DNA from: DASSKF01 sp035690725
Lineage (GTDB): Bacteria > Actinomycetota > Actinomycetes > Actinomycetales > Dermatophilaceae
Direction: 5' to 3'
NCBI GenBank assembly: GCA_035690725.1
Contig: DASSKF010000003.1
Coordinates: 1 to 49,621, forward strand
Length of the DNA stretch: 49,621 bases
Below are positions 15,416-24,050 of the stretch, one piece after another. The position numbers and the translations under genes were made by a program. Under the pieces are notes generated by a model that searched no databases, was not told where the DNA came from, and worked only from the letters and a program-made list of their open reading frames with translations. Every line of letters starts with the position of its first letter. Positions within the stretch are counted from its first letter, which is position 1.

Positions 15416-17452
15416 ATGCGCACCTTCGACCCGCTGCTGGACCCGTTCCGGCTCCGGCACCTGACGCTGCGCAACCGCGTGGTCAGCACCTCCCACGAGC
15501 CGGCGTACGCCGAGGACGGCATGCCGAAGGACCGCTACCGGCTCTACCACCTCGAGAAGGCGCGGGGAGGCGTGGGGCTCACCATGATCGGGGGCTCGGC
15601 CGTCGTCTCCCCGGACAGCCCGCCCGCCTTCGGGAACCTGCTGCTCTACCGCGACGAGGTCGTGCCCTGGCTCCGCCGGCTGGCCGACGACGTGCACGAG
15701 GCCGGGGCCGCCGTGATGTGCCAGGTGACCCACCTGGGCCGGCGCACGTCGAACTACGCGGGTGACTGGCTCCCCGTCGTCTACCCGTCCCCGCTCCGGG
15801 AGCCGGCGCACCGCGCCTTCCCGAAGGCGGCCGAGGCCTGGGACCTCGACCGGATCGTCCGGCACTACGCGGACGCAGCCGTCCGATGCCGGGACGCCGG
15901 CCTCGACGGGATCGAGCTGGAGGCCTACGGGCACCTGCTGGACGGGTTCCTGTCGCCGGCGACCAACCTCCGCACCGACGAGTACGGCGGACCGGACGGG
16001 CGGATCGCGTTCCCCCGACGCGTCGTCCGCGCGGTCCGCGAAGCGGTCGGCCCGGACTTCGTCGTCGGCATCCGGATGTCGCTGGACGAGGACCGTGCCG
16101 ACGGGCTCCGGCTCGAGGAGGCGTCGACGGCCCTGCGGCAGCTCGCCGCCGACGGCATCGACGTCGTCAGCGTGATCAAGGGGACCATCGACCGCGACGC
16201 GACCCTGGCGAAGGTCATCCCGTCCATGGGGACGCCGTCGGCGCCGTTCCTCGACTTCGTCGGGCGGGTGCGCCGATCGGTGGACCTGCCGGTCATGCAC
16301 GCGGCGCGGATCACCGACGTCGCGACGGCTCGGCACGCCATCCGGGACGGTTTGCTCGACCTGGTCGGCATGACCCGCCCGCAGATCGCGGACCCGCACC
16401 TCGTGGCGAAGACGGCGGCCGGCCAGGAGGACCGGATCCGCCCGTGCGTCGGGGCCAACTACTGCCTCGACGCCATCTACGACTCGGGGGACGCCAAGTG
16501 CATCCACAACGCCGCGACCGGGCGGGAGCAGTCCCTGCCCCACGTGATCGGGCCGAGTCCGGCTCCCCGCAAGGCGGTGGTGGTCGGCGCCGGCCCGGCG
16601 GGGCTGGAGGCCGCGCGGGTCCTGGGGGAGCGGGGCCACCAGGTCGTCGTGCTCGAGGCGTCCGACCACGCCGGTGGCCAGGTGCGGCTGGCGGCGGGCC
16701 TGCCCCGCCGCCGGGACCTCATGGGCATCGTCGACTGGCGGCTGGCCGAGGCCAAGCACGCGGGGGTGGACCTGCGCCTGGGCGTCTACGCCGAGGCGCA
16801 GCACGTGCTGGCCGAGGACCCGGAGCTGGTGGTCGTCGCCACGGGGGGACTGCCGAACCGCAGCTTCCTCGCCGAGGGCGCCGACCTGGTCGCGGACAGC
16901 TGGGACGTGATGGACGGGTCGGCGCGCCCGGTCGACGAGGTCCTCGTCTACGACGACAACGGCGCCGAGCCGGCCCTGGACGCCGCTGAGCTGCTCGCCT
17001 CCCGCGGCGCCCGGGTCACCTACGTGACGCCCGAGCGAACGGTGGGGATCGGGGTCGGCGGCATGAACTCGCCGGCCTACCTGCGCGCGTTCGCCGCCCA
17101 CGACGTGGAGGTCGTCCTCGCCCGCCGCCTGCGGGCCGTGCGTCGCGACGCCGACGGCCGGCTGGTGGCCGAGCTCTACTCCGAGTACGCCGAGGAGTCG
17201 CTGTCCCGCGTGGTCGACCACGTCGTCGTGGAGCACGGGACCCTGCCCAACGACGAGCTCTACCTCGACCTCGTCCCGCACTCGGTCAACCGGGGCGAGG
17301 TCGACCACCGAGCCCTGCTGGACGTCCGGCCCCAGAAGGTCCGGACGAACCCGGACGGCCGGTTCCAGCTGTTCCGCATCGGCGACGCGGTCGCCAGCCG
17401 CAACATCCACGCCGCCGTCTACGACGCCCTCCGGCTGTGCGTCGCCACCTGA
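15416..17452 (+). CDS. TMADH/OYE-type flavoprotein N-demethylase (DgcA-like)
   Basis: 678 aa. Residues ~1-340 are an old-yellow-enzyme TIM barrel binding FMN (LRNRVVSTSHEPAYAEDG, HLGRRTS, ELEAYGHLLDGFLSP). Then comes a cluster region CVGANYC...C. Residues ~385-678 are a nucleotide-binding half (VVVGAGPAGLEAARVLGERGH), as in trimethylamine and dimethylamine dehydrogenases. It most resembles the dimethylglycine or N-methylproline demethylase group. Of the four cluster cysteines in TMADH, C344, C350 and C362 are present but the second position is A347. Expected product: the N-demethylated amine plus formaldehyde. First gene of the operon; 28 bp to the Rieske gene. Confidence 0.85.
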   Translation: MRTFDPLLDPFRLRHLTLRNRVVSTSHEPAYAEDGMPKDRYRLYHLEKARGGVGLTMIGGSAVVSPDSPPAFGNLLLYRDEVVPWLRRLADDVHEAGAAVMCQVTHLGRRTSNYAGDWLPVVYPSPLREPAHRAFPKAAEAWDLDRIVRHYADAAVRCRDAGLDGIELEAYGHLLDGFLSPATNLRTDEYGGPDGRIAFPRRVVRAVREAVGPDFVVGIRMSLDEDRADGLRLEEASTALRQLAADGIDVVSVIKGTIDRDATLAKVIPSMGTPSAPFLDFVGRVRRSVDLPVMHAARITDVATARHAIRDGLLDLVGMTRPQIADPHLVAKTAAGQEDRIRPCVGANYCLDAIYDSGDAKCIHNAATGREQSLPHVIGPSPAPRKAVVVGAGPAGLEAARVLGERGHQVVVLEASDHAGGQVRLAAGLPRRRDLMGIVDWRLAEAKHAGVDLRLGVYAEAQHVLAEDPELVVVATGGLPNRSFLAEGADLVADSWDVMDGSARPVDEVLVYDDNGAEPALDAAELLASRGARVTYVTPERTVGIGVGGMNSPAYLRAFAAHDVEVVLARRLRAVRRDADGRLVAELYSEYAEESLSRVVDHVVVEHGTLPNDELYLDLVPHSVNRGEVDHRALLDVRPQKVRTNPDGRFQLFRIGDAVASRNIHAAVYDALRLCVAT

Positions 17453-17480
17453 GCCGTCCACCCTTCCCGAAGGAGCAGCC

Positions 17481-18755
17481 GTGACCACCCTCGTCCCGCC
17501 GACGCCGGCGACCGCCGAGGCGCCCGTCGCCGACCTGGTCGCCCGACGCGTGCGCGGGCGCTCCCTGGAGGCGCCGTTCTACCTGAGCCGGGACATCCAC
17601 GACCTCGACCTGGCGGCGGTCTTCGCCCGCTCCTGGCTGTTCGTCGCGGCCGAGGCGCAGGTGCCGGGGCCCGGGGACTACGTCGTCGTCGACATCGGCC
17701 CGCACTCGGTGATCATCGTGCGGCACGAGGACGGCACGGTGCGCGGGCTGCGCAACGTGTGCCGGCACCGCGGCTCCCGGGTGCTGACCGAGCCGGCGGG
17801 CTCCGTGGGCAACATCGTCTGCGGCTACCACCAGTGGACGTACGACACCGACGGCAGCCTGCTCCACGCCGGGTCCCAGGGGCCGCGCCCGGATGCCGGA
17901 TGCCTCGGCCTGAAGGCGGTGCACGTGCGCACCGTCGCCGGCCTCGTCTTCGCCTGCCTCGCGGACGACCCACCGCCGGACTTCGCCGACGTGGCGACCC
18001 GGATCGAGCCCTACCTGGCCCCCCACCAGCTGCGCCGCACCAAGGTCGCGGCCCAGGAGGACCTCGTCGACGAGGGCAACTGGAAGCTGGTGATGGAGAA
18101 CAACCGGGAGTGCTACCACTGCGAGGCGGGCCACCCCGAGCTGACCTGCACCTTCTTCCCCACGTACGGCTACGAGTTCGAGGAGATCCCCGACCACCTG
18201 CTCCCGGCGCACGCCCGCTTCCTGCGGGCCGAGTCCGGGCTCGAGCGTGCCTGCCGGGAGCGCGGCATCCCGGTGGCGGCGATCGAGGAGATCGAGGGGC
18301 GGCCCACGGCCTTCCGGATCCAGCGCGAGGCGCTCGACGGCGCGGGGGAGTCCTACACCCTGGACGGTGCGGCCGCCTGCCGCCGGCTGCTCGGCGACCT
18401 CGACACCCCACGCCTCGGCCGGCTCAGCCTGCACCTGCAGCCCAACGCGTGGTTCCACTTCCTCGCCGACCACGCCGTGCTGTTCACCGTCACCCCGCTC
18501 GCCCCCGACCGGACCCTCGTCCGCACCACCTGGCTGGTGCACGAGGACGCCGAGGAAGGGGTCGACTACGACCTCGACACCCTCACCGAGGTCTGGCGCC
18601 GGACCAACCACCAGGACGCCACGTTCGTGGCGCGGACCCAGGCCGGGGTGGCCGACCCGGCCTACGAGCCCGGACCGTACGCCCCCAACGAGTACCAGGT
18701 GGACGCGTTCTGCAGCTGGTACATCGAGCGGCTGAAGGAGCACCTGCAGGTATGA
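17481..18755 (+). CDS. Rieske oxygenase alpha subunit (quaternary amine demethylase, GbcA-like)
   Basis: 424 aa ring-hydroxylating-type oxygenase. The Rieske [2Fe-2S] ligands are C94-x-H96 (CRHRGS) and C114-x2-H117 (CGYHQW). The catalytic iron is held by H213 and H218 in ENNRECYHCEAGHPEL, with a downstream Asp near residue 410. The residue three before H213, the bridge between Rieske and iron sites, is Glu (E210), not the Asp of aromatic dioxygenases; a bridging Glu is known from the carnitine and betaine oxygenases. Best guess: oxidative demethylation of glycine betaine to dimethylglycine and formaldehyde; stachydrine or carnitine are alternatives. GTG start with AAGGAG upstream. Confidence 0.88.
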   Translation: MTTLVPPTPATAEAPVADLVARRVRGRSLEAPFYLSRDIHDLDLAAVFARSWLFVAAEAQVPGPGDYVVVDIGPHSVIIVRHEDGTVRGLRNVCRHRGSRVLTEPAGSVGNIVCGYHQWTYDTDGSLLHAGSQGPRPDAGCLGLKAVHVRTVAGLVFACLADDPPPDFADVATRIEPYLAPHQLRRTKVAAQEDLVDEGNWKLVMENNRECYHCEAGHPELTCTFFPTYGYEFEEIPDHLLPAHARFLRAESGLERACRERGIPVAAIEEIEGRPTAFRIQREALDGAGESYTLDGAAACRRLLGDLDTPRLGRLSLHLQPNAWFHFLADHAVLFTVTPLAPDRTLVRTTWLVHEDAEEGVDYDLDTLTEVWRRTNHQDATFVARTQAGVADPAYEPGPYAPNEYQVDAFCSWYIERLKEHLQV

Positions 18756-19849
18756 CGGACACGTTGCTTCCCAGCGCGGCCCCGGTCGCAGCCGGAACAG
18801 CTCTCCCCGCGGCCGACCCGGGGCCGATCGAGGAGGACCTGCTCTGCACCGCGGTCCTCGACGTCACGCACGACGTGAAGACCATCGTCCTGCAACGTGA
18901 CTCGACGCCGTTGGCGTTCTTGCCGGGCCAGTACCTCACAGTGACGGTGGACGTGGACGGGGAGCGGCTGTCGCGCTGCTACTCGATCGACGCGCCGCCG
19001 ACCCGCCCGGACCGGCTGTCCATCACCGTGAAGCGAGTGGAGGGCGGTCCGGTGTCCACCCACCTGCACCGCCGGCTCGGCGTCGGTGACCGGCTGCGGG
19101 TCTCGGGCCCCTACGGCCGGTTCACGTTCGGCGACCAGCCCTCGGGTGCCTACCTGTTCCTGACCGCCGGCAGCGGCATCACCCCCGCGATGTCGATGGT
19201 GCGCACCCTCGTGGACCGGCCGGGAACGGCCGACGTCGTCCTCGTGCACAACGCCCGCACGCCGGAGGACATCATCTTCCGGTCGGAGCTGGCCGGGATC
19301 GCCCAGCTGCCCGGGTTCGCGGTGGTGCCCATCTGCGAGCAGGGATCCGCGTCCGAGTCGTGGACCGGCCAGACCGGGCGGCTCACCCTCCGGGCCCTGC
19401 TGCGGGCCGCGCCGGACCTGCACGAGCGGGAGGTCTTCACCTGCGGGCCGCCGGCCTACATGGAGGCGGTGCGCAGCCTGCTGGAGCTGGCAGCGGTGGA
19501 TCCCGGCCGGTGCCACGAGGAGAACTTCGACCTGGCCGCCCGGGGTGCGGACGCGGCGGCCGACCGGCCTCCCGCCCCGGGCGCCCGGCGGTATGCCGTG
19601 CAGTTCCGTCGCAGCCAGCGGGTCGTGGACTGCGCCGCGGACGAGCCGATCCTCGCGGCGGCACACCGTGCGGGCGTCCGGCTGCCCTCCATGTGCGCGC
19701 TGGGAATGTGCGGCACCTGCCTGACCGGTCTCGTGGAGGGGCACGTGGACATGCAGCACGGAGGCGGGATCAGCCGGCGCGAGGTCGACGAGGGCAAGAT
19801 CCTCGTCTGCTGCTCGCGACCGGTCAGCGACGTGGTCCTGGACGCTTGA
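18752..19849 (+). CDS. oxygenase reductase, FAD/NAD plus 2Fe-2S (GbcB-like)
   Basis: 365 aa electron-transfer partner of the Rieske oxygenase. After a ~30-residue lead comes the FAD domain (RCYSI binds flavin), the NAD domain (TAGSGITPAMSM, CGPPAYM) and, from about residue 280, a plant-type ferredoxin with C315, C320, C323 and C353 or C354 as ligands. The order flavin-NAD-ferredoxin is that of GbcB/CntB/HCR-type reductases. Its ATG overlaps the oxygenase stop (ATGA), showing tight coupling in a 1:1 pair. NADH electrons pass FAD to 2Fe-2S to the Rieske centre. Confidence 0.9.
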   Translation: MTDTLLPSAAPVAAGTALPAADPGPIEEDLLCTAVLDVTHDVKTIVLQRDSTPLAFLPGQYLTVTVDVDGERLSRCYSIDAPPTRPDRLSITVKRVEGGPVSTHLHRRLGVGDRLRVSGPYGRFTFGDQPSGAYLFLTAGSGITPAMSMVRTLVDRPGTADVVLVHNARTPEDIIFRSELAGIAQLPGFAVVPICEQGSASESWTGQTGRLTLRALLRAAPDLHEREVFTCGPPAYMEAVRSLLELAAVDPGRCHEENFDLAARGADAAADRPPAPGARRYAVQFRRSQRVVDCAADEPILAAAHRAGVRLPSMCALGMCGTCLTGLVEGHVDMQHGGGISRREVDEGKILVCCSRPVSDVVLDA

Positions 19850-19910
19850 CGACCTCGTGCTGGACACCTGACGACGTCGACCTACCGGTGGGTGCAGGGA
19901 CAATGGCGCC

Positions 19911-21218
19911 ATGAGCATGAGCGCGGACGTCGCCGTCGTCGGCGCCGGGATCATGGGGTGCTCGATCGCGCTGGAGCTGTCCCGGCGCGGTCGGCGGGTG
20001 CTCGTGCTGGACCTGGCCGCCGCACCGGGTGAGGGCTCCACGAGCGCCTCGAGCGCGATCGTGCGGTTCAACTACTCCACCGCGGCCGGCGTCGTCGCGG
20101 CGTGGGAGTCGAGCCGGCACTGGGTGGGCTGGCAGGACCACCTGGGGACGCGCGACGCGAACGGCCTCGCGCGGTTCCGGCGTACCGGCATGGTGTGTCT
20201 CGACGTCCCGGTCCTGCCGCGGGCGGACGCCCTGCGCCCGCTCGGCGAGATCGGGGTGCCGTACGAGGAGCTGGACCCGGTCGAGCTGGTGGACCGGTTC
20301 CCCTGGCTGGACAACGGCAGCTACTGGCCGAACAAGCGGGTCACGGACGAGGCCTTCTGGTCCGGCCCGACGGGACGGCTGGGCGGCTTCTGGACACCGG
20401 ACGCCGGCTTCGTCGACGACCCGCGCCTCGCGACCCAGAACCTCGCCGCCGCCGCTCGTGCGACCGGCGCCGAGTTCCGCTTCCGTTCCCCGGTGGTGGG
20501 CCTGCACGGCGGGCCCCGGGAGTCGTGGGTGCTCGAGCTGGGCGGCGGGGAGCGGGTCGAGGCGGGAGTGGTGGTCAATGCGGCGGGGCCGTGGTCGTCC
20601 GCGCTGAACCGGCTCGCCGGGGTGGGCGACGAGTTCACCGTCCGGGTCCGGCCGATGCGCCAGGAGGTCCACGAGGTACCCGCGCCGGAGGGGTACAGCA
20701 GCGACGGCCACTGGGGTCCCGCGGTGGCCGACCTGGACCTGGGCACGTACTGGCGGCCCGGACCGCACAACACCCTGCTCATCGGCGGCACCGAGCCGGA
20801 GTGCGACGGCTTCGAGTGGCTGGACGACCCGGACGCGGCGGGGCCGACCGTGACGCGGCTGCGCTACGAGGCGCAGGTCACCCGGGCGGCCCGGCGGCTC
20901 CCCGGCCTGCGGGTGCCGCCCCGACCCCGCGGGGTGGCGGGGGTGTACGACGTCGCCGAGGACTGGACGCCGATCTACGACCGGACCGATGCACCCGGCT
21001 TCTACGTCGCCATGGGCACCAGCGGCAACCAGTTCAAGAACGGCCCGGTCGTCGGGGGGTTCCTCGCGGCGATCATCGAGCACGTCGAGGGTGGGCACGA
21101 CCACGACGTCGAGCCGGCTCACCACCGCGGGGAGCTCACGGGGTTGGACATCGACCTGGGCGCCTTCTCGCGCAAGCGGCCGAGGAACCGGGCCAGCTCC
21201 GGGACGGTGCTCGGATAG
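19911..21218 (+). CDS. FAD-dependent amine oxidoreductase (sarcosine oxidase/DAO family)
   Basis: 435 aa DAO-fold flavoprotein: VAVVGAGIMGCSIALELSRRG binds ADP of FAD, and the C-terminal GFYVAMGTSGNQFKNGP closes the site. It lacks the C-terminal folate (GcvT) domain of dimethylglycine dehydrogenases. Where monomeric sarcosine oxidase has the covalent-FAD Cys, this protein reads GVYDVAEDWTP without Cys, so FAD is probably not attached there. Expected role: the last demethylation (sarcosine to glycine) or a related N-methyl amino acid. It starts 61 bp after the reductase; ATG at 19911, with another ATG two codons later. Assignment to the pathway is by context. Confidence 0.82.
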   Translation: MSMSADVAVVGAGIMGCSIALELSRRGRRVLVLDLAAAPGEGSTSASSAIVRFNYSTAAGVVAAWESSRHWVGWQDHLGTRDANGLARFRRTGMVCLDVPVLPRADALRPLGEIGVPYEELDPVELVDRFPWLDNGSYWPNKRVTDEAFWSGPTGRLGGFWTPDAGFVDDPRLATQNLAAAARATGAEFRFRSPVVGLHGGPRESWVLELGGGERVEAGVVVNAAGPWSSALNRLAGVGDEFTVRVRPMRQEVHEVPAPEGYSSDGHWGPAVADLDLGTYWRPGPHNTLLIGGTEPECDGFEWLDDPDAAGPTVTRLRYEAQVTRAARRLPGLRVPPRPRGVAGVYDVAEDWTPIYDRTDAPGFYVAMGTSGNQFKNGPVVGGFLAAIIEHVEGGHDHDVEPAHHRGELTGLDIDLGAFSRKRPRNRASSGTVLG

Positions 21219-21230
21219 GTCGGGAGTGAG

Positions 21231-21315
21231 TGTCCGAGGGGGGACTTGAACCCCCACCCTCTATACGAGGACTAGCACCTCAAGCTAGCGCGTCTGCCTA
21301 TTCCGCCACCCGGAC
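21231..21315 (-). tRNA. tRNA-Leu (anticodon GAG)
   Basis: 85-nt class II tRNA on the - strand. Acceptor arms GTCCGGG and CTCGGAC pair over 7 bp. The anticodon stem CTAGC/GCTAG encloses the loop TTGAGGT, anticodon GAG, reading CUC/CUU. A long variable arm (TCCTCGTATAGAGGG) and the T-loop GTTCAAGTC are present. The 3' CCA is not encoded (bases after A73 are CTC), so it must be added enzymatically. Confidence 0.95.
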
Positions 21316-21428
21316 GTGGGTACGTCGCACGTGCCACGCAGCACCTGCGACGTCCCGAAACTCTAGCACGGCGGGGGCGGTGGCGACGAAGCCCGGAGCC
21401 GGGCCGACGAGCAGGGCAGACTGTTCGG

Positions 21429-22349
21429 GTGAGCGCCGATCCCACAGCCCTGCCCGAGGGCGGCGTCGTGGTGCTCGACGGGGGAATGTCCAACGCCCTC
21501 GAGGACCTCGGGCGGGACCTCACCGGCGACCTGTGGACCGCACGCGTGCTGCGGGAGGCCCCCGACCTGGTGGCGCAGGTCCATCGGGCCTACTACGCAG
21601 CCGGGGCGCAGGTCGTGACGACTGCGAGCTACCAGGCCAGTGTGCCGGGCTTCGTCGCTGCCGGGATGGAACTCGCCGAGGCCGAGCGGCTCATCCGGCG
21701 CAGCGTCACCCTCGCGACGCAGGTCCGGGACGAGCTGGCGGGCAGCGGGTCGCGGCGGTGGGTGGCCGCCTCCGTGGGCCCCTATGGTGCCGTGCTCGCC
21801 GACGGCTCGGAGTACCGCGGACGGTATGCCGTGCCGCGGGCCGAGCTGCGCGCGTTCCACCGGTCCCGGCTCGAGCTGCTCGCCGGCGCGGAGCCCGACT
21901 TCCTCGCCGTCGAGACCATCCCCGACCGGGACGAGGCGGAGGTCCTCGTCGAGCTGCTGCAGGAGCTCGACCTGCCGGCGTGGTTCTCGTACTCGGTGGC
22001 GCACGGTCGCACCCGCGCCGGGCAGCAGCTCGCCGACGCCTTCGCGACCGTCGCCGAGGCTCCGTCGGTCTTCGCCGTCGGCGTCAACTGCTGCCACCCC
22101 GGCGAGGTGGCGGACGCGGTCCGGCTGGCGGTGGCGAACACCGGCCGTCCCGCGGTGGCCTACCCGAACAGCGGCGAGCAGTGGGACGCCCAGCGTCGGC
22201 GGTGGCACGGCGGCACGGCGTTCGACCTCGGGCTGGTGCCCGGCTGGGTCGAGGCGGGGGCCCGCTACGTCGGGGGCTGCTGCCGGGTCGGGCCGGAGAC
22301 GATCGGGCGGCTCGCCGGGGTCGTGGGCGACCTCACCGCGGGGAGCTGA
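21429..22349 (+). CDS. mmuM: homocysteine S-methyltransferase (MmuM/YagD-like)
   Basis: 306 aa single-domain enzyme that makes methionine from homocysteine and a sulfonium or betaine methyl donor. Zinc ligands are visible: GVNCC near residue 220 and GGCC near residue 285. DGGMSNALEDLG starts the barrel. Most single-domain members use S-methylmethionine. The neighbouring betaine genes make a betaine donor worth testing, but the tRNA and its own promoter separate it from them. GTG start with a CAGACT box 6 nt upstream and no RBS, suggesting a leaderless mRNA. Its last 17 bp overlap the 3' end of the converging glycosyltransferase gene. Confidence 0.88.
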   Translation: MSADPTALPEGGVVVLDGGMSNALEDLGRDLTGDLWTARVLREAPDLVAQVHRAYYAAGAQVVTTASYQASVPGFVAAGMELAEAERLIRRSVTLATQVRDELAGSGSRRWVAASVGPYGAVLADGSEYRGRYAVPRAELRAFHRSRLELLAGAEPDFLAVETIPDRDEAEVLVELLQELDLPAWFSYSVAHGRTRAGQQLADAFATVAEAPSVFAVGVNCCHPGEVADAVRLAVANTGRPAVAYPNSGEQWDAQRRRWHGGTAFDLGLVPGWVEAGARYVGGCCRVGPETIGRLAGVVGDLTAGS

Positions 22350-23490
22350 CCCGTCCCTTCCACGAGCCTCCGCGACCACGGACGTGGCGCCACGCGCTGT
22401 TCACCGTCATGACGGCATACAGCATCGCGGCGAGGGGCAGCGCCGGTGCGGTCCACCACCCGACCCGGTGGAAGCGCAGCACCGGGAGGTAGGTGACCGT
22501 CATGAGCAGCCAGGCCACGCCGCCGAGCACCGCCACCAACCCGTGGCCCGAGGCGGCGCCGGCGACGAGCGCGGCAGGAGGCACGGCATACACCAGCAGC
22601 AGGCCGACCACGGTGCCCACGAGCAGCAGGGGGGAGTGCCGCAGCTGGGTGTAGGCGCTGCGCGTGACCATCTGCCACAGGTCCGCGAGACCCGGGTAGG
22701 GCCGGATGCTGACCACGTCGGGGGACAGCCCCAACCAGGTGCGCCCGCCGCGCCCCAGCAGCCGACCGAGCGCGACGTCGTCGATGAGGGCGCTGCGGAT
22801 CGGCTCGAGCCCGCCCGCCCGGGCCAGTGCCGACGTCCGGACCAGCATGCAGCCACCTGCCGCGGCCGTCGTGCGACCGGGGCGGTTCACCCGCGCGAAC
22901 GGGTAGAGCTGGGCGAAGAAGTAGACGAAGGCCGGGATCAGCAGCCGCTCCCAGGGGGACTGCGTGCGCAGGCGCACCATCTGCGAGACCAGGTCGAGCC
23001 GGTGCTCGGTCGCGGCACGCACCAGCGCGGTGACCGACCGCGTCGGGTGCACGATGTCGGCGTCGGTGAACAGCACGAACTCCGCGGCGGCCGTCTCCCG
23101 GAGGCCGTGGTCCATCGCCGCCACCTTGCCGGACCAGCCCCGGGGCGGACCGTCAGCTCGCACGACGTCCACCGCCACCGAGCGACCGGCCGGCGCAGGG
23201 CTGGGCTCGGCTGCCACCTGCCGCGCCAGCTCCCCGGTCCCGTCGCTGCTCGCGTCGTCGACGACCACCACCCGGAAGGAGCCGCGGTAGTCCTGGGCCC
23301 GCAGCGCCCGCAGGGCCGTCGGAAGCACCGCCGCCTCGTCACGGGCCGGGACGACGGCGACCACGTCCGGCCACCGTTCGGGGTCCGCCACCACCGGCGG
23401 CAGGCGCGGGGGCCACCAGAACCGGCCGTGGAAGAAGGTGAGGTACAGCCAGACGAGCAGGCTCAGCCCTGCCACCAGCTCCGCACCCAC
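22333..23490 (-). CDS. HpnB-like membrane glycosyltransferase (GT2)
   Basis: 385 aa. One N-terminal helix (AGLSLLVWLYLTFFHGRFWW), then a GT2 domain with VVAVVPARDEAAVLP, VDDASSDGT, TDADIVHP (DxD metal motif) and a Q/RxxRW-like region, and three or four C-terminal helices. Length and order match the hopene-associated glycosyltransferase HpnB group. No squalene or hopanoid gene is in the window, so the acceptor is uncertain; carotenoid or other lipid glycosylation is possible. GTG 23490 is used: upstream CAGGAT could serve as -10 (6 nt) or weak RBS. Confidence 0.82.
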   Translation of the reverse strand: MGAELVAGLSLLVWLYLTFFHGRFWWPPRLPPVVADPERWPDVVAVVPARDEAAVLPTALRALRAQDYRGSFRVVVVDDASSDGTGELARQVAAEPSPAPAGRSVAVDVVRADGPPRGWSGKVAAMDHGLRETAAAEFVLFTDADIVHPTRSVTALVRAATEHRLDLVSQMVRLRTQSPWERLLIPAFVYFFAQLYPFARVNRPGRTTAAAGGCMLVRTSALARAGGLEPIRSALIDDVALGRLLGRGGRTWLGLSPDVVSIRPYPGLADLWQMVTRSAYTQLRHSPLLLVGTVVGLLLVYAVPPAALVAGAASGHGLVAVLGGVAWLLMTVTYLPVLRFHRVGWWTAPALPLAAMLYAVMTVNSAWRHVRGRGGSWKGRVSSPR

Positions 23491-23606
23491 ACCGGGATCC
23501 TGCCAGCGAACCGCCCGGCCCGAATTGGCACGGGCCGCTCCGGCGTGGCGGAGGCAGGGTGGAAGCGGCAGCATGGACAGCACCACCAACCACGGAGGAG
23601 AACGAC

Positions 23607-24050
23607 ATGCCACTTGCGGAGCGCAGCGCCGAGGCCGTCTGGGAGGGCAACCTGGCCAAGGGCTCGGGGACCGTCACGCCGGCCACGGGCGCCTTCGGCA
23701 CGCTGCCCGTCAGCTGGGCGGCCCGCACGGAGCAGCCCGGTGGCAAGACCAGCCCCGAGGAGCTCGCGGCCGCCGCGCACTCCTCCTGCTACTCCATGGC
23801 GTTCAGCGCCGTCCTCGACCAGCACGGCGCGCCGCCCGAGCGCCTGACGGTCACCGCCACCGTCACCTTCGACGAGGTGGACGGCAAGCCGACGGTCACC
23901 ACGTCCCACCTGGGCGTGCGCGGACGGGTACCGGGGATGGACCAGGACACGTTCGCCGAGGCCGCCGAGGAAGCGGCGGCGTTCTGCCCCATCTCGCGCC
24001 TGTTCGCCGGCGCCGAGATCAGCGTGGACGCCACGCTCGAGAACGGGTAG
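23607..24050 (+). CDS. OsmC/Ohr-family peroxidase
   Basis: 147 aa thiol peroxidase that reduces organic hydroperoxides. The two redox cysteines are in HSSCYSM (C61) and FCPISRLF (about C126). The N-terminus is OsmC-like (AEAVWEGNLAKGSGTV). RBS GGAGGAG is 5-10 nt before the ATG. Likely reductants are lipoylated proteins or mycothiol (family inference). The next gene begins at the base after its stop. Confidence 0.93.
   Translation: MPLAERSAEAVWEGNLAKGSGTVTPATGAFGTLPVSWAARTEQPGGKTSPEELAAAAHSSCYSMAFSAVLDQHGAPPERLTVTATVTFDEVDGKPTVTTSHLGVRGRVPGMDQDTFAEAAEEAAAFCPISRLFAGAEISVDATLENG

Noticed and set aside
15386..17488. 700-codon - strand frame opposite the TMADH-like gene
   Set aside because: Same antisense artefact; it would also span the LysR promoter region.
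21231..21315. tRNA-Leu gene as an integration site for a mobile element
   Set aside because: No integrase, no repeated tRNA 3' end nearby, and the flanking genes have ordinary composition.
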